Of a stretch of DNA of 11,050 nt, positions 6,269 to 11,050 are shown piece after piece. Position numbers and translations under genes: made by a program. Origin of the DNA: an uncultured Eubacteriales bacterium (lineage in GTDB: Bacteria > Bacillota > Clostridia > Oscillospirales > CAG-382); assembly GCA_934446095.1 (NCBI GenBank), contig CAKSDR010000043.1:1-11050 (forward strand). Reading direction: 5' to 3'. How positions within the stretch are numbered: position 1 is the first letter of the stretch; every line of letters begins with the position of its first letter. A model generated the notes under the pieces. The model was not told the origin of the DNA. It worked only from the letters and a program-made list of their open reading frames with translations, and ran no database searches.

Positions 6269-6740
6269 CTACATATCAAGCATATATACAATCGAATTTC
6301 TGTCGGGAAAAGAATAGTCTATCGGAAGATCCGATTTGTTAATTTTGCAAAATTCGGCACGCTCATAAAACTTATGGGATGCTTTCGCAACCGAAGGAGT
6401 GTCAAGAATAATATGCTTTACCGCGTTGCTTTTTGCAAATTCCAGTAAATGTAAATATAACCGCAGTCCAACTTTTTGACCCCGATAGCCGGATTTTACA
6501 AAATTTTTTCAGTATCGCACAGTTGTTTTCCCGCAGCATAAGCCCAATAGTGCCTATTACAACATCCGTTTCAACGGCAAGAAAAAAAGCGCCGCCGTTA
6601 TTTATATAACAGCCCTCAATATCTTTTAAGTCCGGCTGCTCGTCAAGCGAAAGATTAATCCCGCTCTCGTTATTTTGAATATCCAATATTAAATTTATAA
6701 CTTGTTCCTTGTAAATATCGGAATATAAAATAATTTTCAT
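6269..6740 (-). pseudogene. GNAT family N-acetyltransferase with a single frameshift
   Basis: The first frame from ATG 6740 gives MKIILYSDIYKEQVIN... through VIGTIGLMLRENNCAILKKF (residues 1-80), the N-terminal half of a GNAT acetyltransferase. That frame then runs into unrelated sequence and stops at 6402. Moving one base forward after the A6T4 run (6500-6509) restores a clean GNAT C-terminus: FVKSGYRGQKVG (the acetyl-CoA pyrophosphate-binding motif A), LEFAKSNAVKHIILDTPS, ASHKFYERAEF and a stop TAG at 6269-6271. The joined protein would be about 156 residues, a full-length single-domain enzyme that would transfer an acetyl group from acetyl-CoA to an unknown amine. Total length is a multiple of three plus one, so a single inserted base is the simplest lesion. 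A sequencing error in the homopolymer run is a real alternative. The SD (GGAAGG) is rather far from this ATG. Confidence 0.85.
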
Positions 6741-6875
6741 AAGATTGCCATGACCTTCCGAATTTTAAAACAAATACAAATTTCTGGTTACATGAAATTA
6801 TATTGTAGAATATTTATTAAAAAACATCCCTCAGCATTTATTTGCGCGTTTTTAAAAACCATATTGCAAAACTGC

Positions 6876-7385
6876 CTATTCAAATTCATATGATCCTTTA
6901 GCATAAAAAAAGAAAATTTTATCGGCAAAATCCGATCCGAGTTTTTTCTGCAGCTTCTTTGCAATGTCATTTTCAACATAAATCATTACATACGGAAGCA
7001 TATTGTTATCAATCATATGATTCGCTATAAAAAACTGCATTCTTCTTGATATGTTTTGTCTTCGGAAGGCCGGGGCAACATATTCAAAACCCAACGAAAA
7101 ATCCTTATGTATTCCCGCGTACGCCTTTTTGCCTTTTTCGTCTTCCAAAACCCACATTTGCTTCTGTAATATCCTGCTGAGCGGTTGATTGTGCCACGAG
7201 CGGGTATATGTTTTTTCAACATAAGGCAAATCATTTTCAGCAGCCGACCTGATTTCGCTTTTGACAATTCCTTTGACTTATCTGTAAATATACGCCTTTG
7301 AATTTTTAGAGTTTTCACTTTCAAATCGTACCAACCCATAAACATGAAAATCGCATTTGTGGAAAATATCATTAAATTTACATTT
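6876..7385 (-). pseudogene. Truncated GNAT-like acetyltransferase with in-frame stop
   Basis: Reading one frame from 7385 gives a GNAT-like protein: FNDIFHKCDFHVYGLVRFE, then a TAA stop at 7278-7280. The same frame continues with VKGIVKSEIRSAAENDLPYVEKTYTRSW, WVLEDEKGKKAYAGI, and FEYVAPAFRRQNISRRMQFFI (motif A region). It then reads LPYVMIYVENDIAKKLQKKLGSDFADKIFFFY, the usual GNAT C-terminal pattern, and ends at 6876. Coherent sequence on both sides of the stop is what marks it as a broken gene. The remaining open stretch (from TTG 7229, 117 residues) still covers most of the acetyl-CoA fold, so a shortened product cannot be fully excluded. The 5' end is lost: upstream of about 7387 the sequence belongs to a tyrosine recombinase fragment in another frame. 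No promoter or start of its own is visible. Confidence 0.72.
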
Positions 7386-7386
7386 T

Positions 7387-7588
7387 TCACCGCATATCTA
7401 TTTCATATCTCTTTTTTGTATTCAATAACAACCAATTATCAACGCTCCTGCCCTGTAACAATTCTTGAAAACCTAATATCTCGCATATATTTTTCTATGG
7501 TGTTATCTCTCCTCCCTTCCTCATAAAGACATAGTTTGAAGTTATTGATTAGTTCATTTGTAATAATTTTCTCCTTCAGTGTATTCAC
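7387..7588 (-). pseudogene. N-terminal remnant of a tyrosine recombinase (integrase)
   Basis: From a GTG at 7588 the minus strand reads VNTLKEKIITNEL, INNFKLCLYEEGRRDN and TIEKYMRDIR. This matches the start of the SAM-like core-binding domain of XerC/D-type and phage-type integrases, whose first helix pair ends in a similar TIxxYxxDIxxF. That frame then stops at 7439. Changing frame near 7472 gives FQELLQGRSVDNWLLLNTKKRYEIDMR, which continues the same domain, and stops at 7387. So about 67 residues survive with one frameshift, and the catalytic domain (Arg...His-x-x-Arg...Tyr) is absent from the window. The match is by motif pattern only. The next sequence downstream is the truncated GNAT gene, so a deletion probably joined the two. 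No SD is clear for the GTG. Confidence 0.68.
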
Positions 7589-7666
7589 ACGCCTGTCAAT
7601 TATATATTTTACCACATTATAAAAATATATAACTTTTCATTGTGAATATCAGGAATCACAAGCAAC

Positions 7667-7701
7667 AAAAAAGACTTCAAGTTTAAAACCCGAAGTCTTT
7701 T
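7667..7701 (-). terminator. Intrinsic terminator of the aminotransferase-hydrolase-dehydrogenase operon
   Basis: On the minus strand AAAAGACTTC and GAAGTCTTTT pair as a perfect stem around an inner segment (GGGTTTTAAACTT) that can extend the helix, followed by a T run of six and then GTTGC. It begins nine bases after the stop codon of the iron alcohol dehydrogenase. Confidence 0.88.
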
Positions 7702-7710
7702 GATAAAAAA

Positions 7711-8862
7711 CTAAATCAACGCTTTATAAATTGCCGCAATATTTTTTTCACTGACATTTTTTCGAGTATTTGCAGGACTTCCGCTCATCAGTGCGTCAGA
7801 TGTCATTTTGGGAATTGCAGAGGTGAATTTATCAATGTCAATCCCATATTCCGCTATTGTCGGAACTTCACACTTTTTGCATATTTCAAAAAGTCCTTCA
7901 ATAAATTTATTCGCTGCAGTTTCATCGCCGTCAGCCGTAGTTGCAGTTCCGGCTGCCCTTGAAAGTTCCGCAAACCTTTCCGCCGCACCGTCTTTTGCGA
8001 AATCCATACACTTGCACAAAAGCATTGCGTTTGACAAGCCGTGCGGAACATGGAACAATGCACCAATCGGGCGGCTCATACCGTGCACAATTGTAACGGA
8101 GGAATTATTTATGCAAATTCCCGCTTCAAGTGCGGCGATTGACATCTCATATCTTGCTGTTTCATTTTCTCCGTCATTGTATGCAATCGGAAGATATTTA
8201 AAAATACGTTTTACCGCAGATAATGCCAAAGCGTCAGTCAGCGGCTGAGCCTGCTTGGATGTGTATGCTTCAACAGCGTGAGTGAGAGCGTCAATCCCTG
8301 TTGATGCCGTTATAATTTTAGGCGAACTTAATGTGTTTGTATAATCAATGATTGCCAAATCAGGCAGCAGTGCCGCACCTTTAAGCAACATTTTTACATC
8401 TGTTTCGGCATCTGTTATAACAGTAAATTTTGTTGCCTCAGAACCTGTTCCGGCTGTTGTCGGGATTGCCGCCATAGGCGGAAATTCGCCGACGATTTCT
8501 TTTCCCATATAATCGCTGAGTTTTCCGCCACACACATTCAGTACGGCAATTGCCTTTATTGCATCAAGAGGGCTGCCGCCACCCATTCCGATAAGAAAGT
8601 CGCAGTTATTTTCACGATATGCCTTTAACCCTTCTTCAACCATAACATCGGTAGGTTCTCCCATAATATCCTTAAATACAACGCATTCAAGTCCGTTTTC
8701 GGAAAGTTTTGATACAAGCATTTTGAAAGCGTTAAGTTCCGATACAATCCGCCCCGTTACAATGAGCGGTTTTTTGCCCATTGTAACAAGGTATTTTATT
8801 GAATCTTCGATTGCACCAATTCCCGTTATTATTTTTTTCGGAGTCAAAAATTCCTTGCTCAT
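7711..8862 (-). CDS. Iron-containing alcohol dehydrogenase, probable semialdehyde reductase
   Basis: A 383-residue cytoplasmic group III (Fe-dependent) alcohol dehydrogenase that reduces aldehydes with NAD(P)H. The nucleotide-binding GMGGGSPLD motif is at 92-100, followed by IPTTAGTGSEAT (133-144). All four expected metal ligands are present: Asp191 and His195 in GIDALTHAVEAY, His260 in IVHGMSRPIGA, and His274 in HVPHGLSNAM. Length is typical for the family. I use the ATG at 8862, which follows AAGAGGTGAGAAT; a longer reading from 8931 would overlap the hydrolase gene and has no reason. It starts 11 bp after the hydrolase stop, so it is in the same operon and last in it. The family covers butanol, 1,3-propanediol, lactaldehyde and 4-hydroxybutyrate enzymes. 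From context, reduction of a semialdehyde made by the aminotransferase (malonic semialdehyde to 3-hydroxypropionate) is the best guess. Confidence 0.93.
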   Translation of the reverse strand: MSKEFLTPKKIITGIGAIEDSIKYLVTMGKKPLIVTGRIVSELNAFKMLVSKLSENGLECVVFKDIMGEPTDVMVEEGLKAYRENNCDFLIGMGGGSPLDAIKAIAVLNVCGGKLSDYMGKEIVGEFPPMAAIPTTAGTGSEATKFTVITDAETDVKMLLKGAALLPDLAIIDYTNTLSSPKIITASTGIDALTHAVEAYTSKQAQPLTDALALSAVKRIFKYLPIAYNDGENETARYEMSIAALEAGICINNSSVTIVHGMSRPIGALFHVPHGLSNAMLLCKCMDFAKDGAAERFAELSRAAGTATTADGDETAANKFIEGLFEICKKCEVPTIAEYGIDIDKFTSAIPKMTSDALMSGSPANTRKNVSEKNIAAIYKALI

Positions 8863-8873
8863 ATTCTCACCTC

Positions 8874-10136
8874 TTATTCGCTGTCTGCCTTCAATACCGC
8901 ATTCAGCATAACCGTTGCACCCTCGGTGCAATGCTCCACACTCGAAAATTCCGGTTCGCAGTGTGAAAGACCGTCCTTTGACTGAACGAAAATCATTGTT
9001 GTCGGCAGCATATATGATGCAAACTGTGCGTCATGTCCCGCTCCCGAGTGAATATACTGATGCTTAATTCCGGCTTCCTCGCACGCTTCCTTAACATATC
9101 CGACAAGTTTTTTATCCCAATAAACGGTATCGCGGTTCCAAGCCTTTTCAGCCTCACAAGTACAGCCTGCCCATTCTCTGTCGGCACAACTCTTTACTAT
9201 TGCAAGTACCTTTTCAAGTACCTCCGGTTTTTCATGTCTGGAGTCAAACGAAAAGTCAAAGTAATCGGGAACACAGGTATGTACGCACGGATGGCACACA
9301 ACCTCACCTGTTGTATAAACCAAATCTTTTATGCCAAGCTTGTCAATTTCCGTGTGCAGATAATCAAGCGCCAACGCTGCGGCATAAAATGCGTCACGGC
9401 GTTTCGGCATCGGGAATGTACCGGCATGGGTTGTCTGTCCGTAAAATTTGAGCCTGTAGTTAAACATTCCCAAAACACAGTCAACAACGCCGATGTCATT
9501 TCCGTTATCCTCCAAAATCGGTCCCTGTTCAATATGAGTTTCAAACATATACTTATATCTGTCCGGAGAAAGTCTGTATTTTTTATCGCCCTTAAATCCC
9601 GACTTTTCCAAAGCCTCGCCAAAGGTTTTTGTTGGGTCGAGAATACTTTTTGAAGCCATCATATCCTCGTATTTGAACTTTTGACGAATATCCTCGGGAA
9701 GATAGTCATAGCACACAACTCCCGAAATCATCATAGCCGGAGGATAGAGAGAGCCTTCTTCGTTTGTCCATATCATTGCCGTCAGGGGGTGCTTATGCGG
9801 GATTTTCTTTTCGGCAACCGTTTCCAAAACCTCCATTGCGGACATTACACCCAAAATTCCGTCATAGTTACCGCCGTTTTTAACCGAATCAACATGAGAT
9901 GCCATTACGATTCTTTTTGCGTCGGGATCGCTGCCCGGAAGTGTTGCATAGATATTTGCCACATCATCAATTTCAATTTCCGCACCGATTGCCTTCATTC
10001 TTTTCAGGAATTCATTTCTTGCCATAATAGCCTCCGGTGACAGAGAGTATCTTGTAATACCCCCATGCCCCGCATCACCAAATTTGCTGAAGGTTTTTAT
10101 TTTATCTTCCATTCTTTTTTTGCTGCATGCATACAT
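8874..10136 (-). CDS. M20 family Zn-dependent amidohydrolase (ureidopropionase/carbamoylase/allantoate type)
   Basis: A 420-residue metal-dependent hydrolase of the hydantoinase/carbamoylase branch of M20, which splits N-carbamoyl compounds to the free amine, CO2 and ammonia. The dinuclear metal site is complete: His81 and Asp92 in ASHVDSVKNGGNYDGILGV, Glu126-Glu127 in WTNEEGS, His201 in FETHIEQGPILE and His392 in GLSHCEPE. The dimerisation (lid) domain lies at about 220-335 with GQTTHAGTFPMPKRRDA (233-249), typical of N-carbamoyl-beta-alanine, N-carbamoyl-amino acid and allantoate hydrolases. Substrate cannot be decided from motifs. The ATG at 10136 follows AAAGGA at nine bases. Upstream in-frame codons back to 10184 would overlap the previous gene. 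It is cysteine-rich around 281-288 (CHPCVHTC), which I cannot explain. It lies 20 bp after the 131-residue gene and 11 bp before the dehydrogenase. Confidence 0.9.
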   Translation of the reverse strand: MYACSKKRMEDKIKTFSKFGDAGHGGITRYSLSPEAIMARNEFLKRMKAIGAEIEIDDVANIYATLPGSDPDAKRIVMASHVDSVKNGGNYDGILGVMSAMEVLETVAEKKIPHKHPLTAMIWTNEEGSLYPPAMMISGVVCYDYLPEDIRQKFKYEDMMASKSILDPTKTFGEALEKSGFKGDKKYRLSPDRYKYMFETHIEQGPILEDNGNDIGVVDCVLGMFNYRLKFYGQTTHAGTFPMPKRRDAFYAAALALDYLHTEIDKLGIKDLVYTTGEVVCHPCVHTCVPDYFDFSFDSRHEKPEVLEKVLAIVKSCADREWAGCTCEAEKAWNRDTVYWDKKLVGYVKEACEEAGIKHQYIHSGAGHDAQFASYMLPTTMIFVQSKDGLSHCEPEFSSVEHCTEGATVMLNAVLKADSE

Positions 10137-10156
10137 AATTATCATTCCTTTCGTTT

Positions 10157-10552
10157 TTATCTCTGTTCTGGTACTCTCATACACTTTTCCAAGAGATTTA
10201 TAATATCTTTACTCGGAACATATGCCACAGGAAATTCACCCTGATTTTCCATTTTAATCAAAAACAGATATTTATCGTCCCAGTCAATCAGGTACGCTGT
10301 TTTTATATCCGATTTCAATCCCAATTTCTCTTTTAAAGTTCTTTTGGCCCTTGCACAGCCGTATATAATTCCGTCCCATGGTGTCTTAAAGCTTAATTTG
10401 CTTTTCAATTCATATTTCATATGTATTTCAACGGCAAATTCTGTAATTCCCATGGAAATGTGGCGCATATCATCACCAATTGTCCGAAATTTATCCGGAG
10501 TAATATACTCGTCGAGCGAACCGAACTTTACATTTTTATAACGCTCAGGCAT
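10157..10552 (-). CDS. Conserved-looking hypothetical protein in the carbamoyl-hydrolase operon
   Basis: A 131-residue soluble protein I do not recognise. It has no signal peptide, membrane segment or repeat. It opens with MPERYKNVKFGSLDEYITPD. A helix-favouring stretch follows (about residues 28-50). A basic segment RAKRTLKEKLGLKSD lies at about 68-82, and then an alternating hydrophobic stretch TAYLIDWDDKYLFLIKMENQGEFPVAYV (85-112) looks like beta strands. The ATG at 10552 has the best ribosome site in the operon (AAGGAGGTG, five bases from the ATG), so it is surely translated. It lies 25 bp after the aminotransferase gene and 20 bp before the hydrolase gene. Its position inside an otherwise metabolic operon suggests an accessory, sensor or metabolite-binding protein for this pathway, but nothing in the sequence proves a role. 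Confidence 0.8.
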   Translation of the reverse strand: MPERYKNVKFGSLDEYITPDKFRTIGDDMRHISMGITEFAVEIHMKYELKSKLSFKTPWDGIIYGCARAKRTLKEKLGLKSDIKTAYLIDWDDKYLFLIKMENQGEFPVAYVPSKDIINLLEKCMRVPEQR

Positions 10553-10577
10553 TATTACACCTCCTTATATGCGGCTT

Positions 10578-11050
10578 TTAATAAATTACGTTAATTTCCG
10601 CAATTACCTCGTCAACCTTCTTCATTTCCTCTTTAACCTGCTCGGGCGTTATGATAAGCGGAGGACAAATGAGAATCATATTTTCGTGCGAATATGTCAT
10701 AAAGCCTTTTCCTTTGAGTTTGCCGATTATGGATTTCATTATCCCGGCAGGGTCTTTGCCATATTCCACAAGCGGTGCTTTGGTTTTTCTGTCTTTTACA
10801 AGTTCAATTGCCGAGAATAAACCGATATATCTTACATCTCCGACAATGTCATATTTAGTTTTTAATACCTCGAGTTCTTCTCCCAAAACCTTGCCGGATG
10901 CGTTTACATTATCAAGAATTTTGGCATCATCATAGAATTTCAGGCAAGCAACACCGGCTGCACACGCAAGCGGATGTCCGCTGTAGGTAAGACCACAGGA
11001 AAGAAGGTGGTCATCGAAGTATTCGGCGATTTCTTTGCTTACAACTACAC
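10578..11050 (-). CDS. Class III aminotransferase, C-terminal part (omega-amino acid type)
   Basis: The 3' part (156 residues) of a pyridoxal-phosphate enzyme; the gene runs off the window at 11050, so the catalytic lysine segment is outside. The visible part starts VVVSKEIAEYFDDHLLSCG and contains LTYSGHPLACAAGVACLKFY, the segment that follows the PLP-lysine region in class III aminotransferases, where the T-x-S/G-G-H/N-P motif contacts the cofactor phosphate of the partner subunit. The end is the usual small domain: GDVRYIGLFSAIELVKDRKTKAPL, then HENMILICPPLIITPEQVKEEMKKV. Such enzymes move the amino group from omega-amino acids (beta-alanine, 4-aminobutyrate, ornithine) or beta-amino acids to pyruvate or 2-oxoglutarate. 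Here it probably acts on the amino acid freed by the M20 hydrolase. It is followed 25 bp later by the 131-residue gene with no terminator. Confidence 0.93.
   Translation of the reverse strand, partial: VVVSKEIAEYFDDHLLSCGLTYSGHPLACAAGVACLKFYDDAKILDNVNASGKVLGEELEVLKTKYDIVGDVRYIGLFSAIELVKDRKTKAPLVEYGKDPAGIMKSIIGKLKGKGFMTYSHENMILICPPLIITPEQVKEEMKKVDEVIAEINVIY

Noticed and set aside
7025..7390. Open frame of 121 codons on the minus strand
   Set aside because: It overlaps the GNAT remnant in another frame, and its lysine- and methionine-rich product resembles nothing I know; the GNAT frame is the coherent one.
7616..7646. Possible promoter TTCACA, 19-bp spacer, TATAAT ahead of the recombinase remnant
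   Set aside because: The spacer is too long, the region is extremely AT-rich, and the gene it would serve is broken.
8863..8931. Longer start for the iron alcohol dehydrogenase
   Set aside because: The extra N-terminal residues overlap the hydrolase gene end, do not resemble the family, and a good ribosome site precedes the ATG at 8862.
9033..9653. Open frame of 206 codons on the plus strand
   Set aside because: It is the antisense shadow of the M20 hydrolase gene, whose metal-site motifs are all intact on the other strand.
1..11050. CRISPR arrays, insertion sequences with terminal repeats, complete prophage genes, toxin-antitoxin pairs, BGC-type genes
   Set aside because: No regularly spaced repeats, transposase frames, phage structural genes or paired small toxin-like genes were seen; the only mobile-element trace is the recombinase fragment near 7500.

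Overview
This 11 kb window is almost certainly chromosomal DNA from an anaerobic, low-GC member of the Firmicutes (Bacillota), probably a Clostridia-class gut or sediment bacterium. The grounds are AT-rich coding sequence, strong AGGAGG-type ribosome binding sites, consensus TTGACA/TATAAT promoters, an S-layer-homology (SLH) surface protein, an oxygen-sensitive type of iron alcohol dehydrogenase and several low-GC-Firmicute families (DUF1287, LacX-like epimerase, short NfeD). The genus cannot be fixed from the sequence. Every gene I can support lies on the minus strand, so the window is best read from high to low coordinates.

High end (11050 to 7667): a tightly packed four-gene operon ending in a clear intrinsic terminator. 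It encodes a class III aminotransferase (5' end outside the window), a 131-residue protein I do not recognise, an M20-family carbamoyl-amino-acid hydrolase, and an iron-dependent alcohol dehydrogenase. The enzyme set fits removal of a carbamoyl group, transamination of the released omega-amino acid to a semialdehyde, and reduction to a hydroxy acid. The lower half of reductive pyrimidine breakdown (N-carbamoyl-beta-alanine to 3-hydroxypropionate) is the best single fit, but this is inferred from families and order.

Middle (7600 to 6190): a small gene graveyard. A frameshifted N-terminal fragment of a tyrosine recombinase abuts a 5'-truncated GNAT acetyltransferase carrying an in-frame stop. 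Next comes a second GNAT acetyltransferase, complete except for a single-base frameshift in an A6T4 run, followed by a terminator-like hairpin.

6160 to 4110: a monocistronic gene with a near-consensus promoter about 240 nt upstream of its start codon. It encodes a secreted protein with three SLH repeats fused to a PstS-like periplasmic-binding-protein domain, and it ends in a hairpin. Then a tRNA-Gly(CCC) gene has its own perfect-consensus promoter and a 13-bp terminator hairpin that begins at its encoded CCA.

Low end (3760 to 1): a probable five-gene operon of short NfeD, SPFH/stomatin-like protein, DUF1287 protein, small lipoprotein and aldose-1-epimerase-like protein, followed by a tRNA-Phe(GAA) gene again driven by a perfect-consensus promoter. 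SPFH plus NfeD is a well-known membrane-microdomain pair. Whether the three following genes are functionally linked to it or simply co-transcribed is open.
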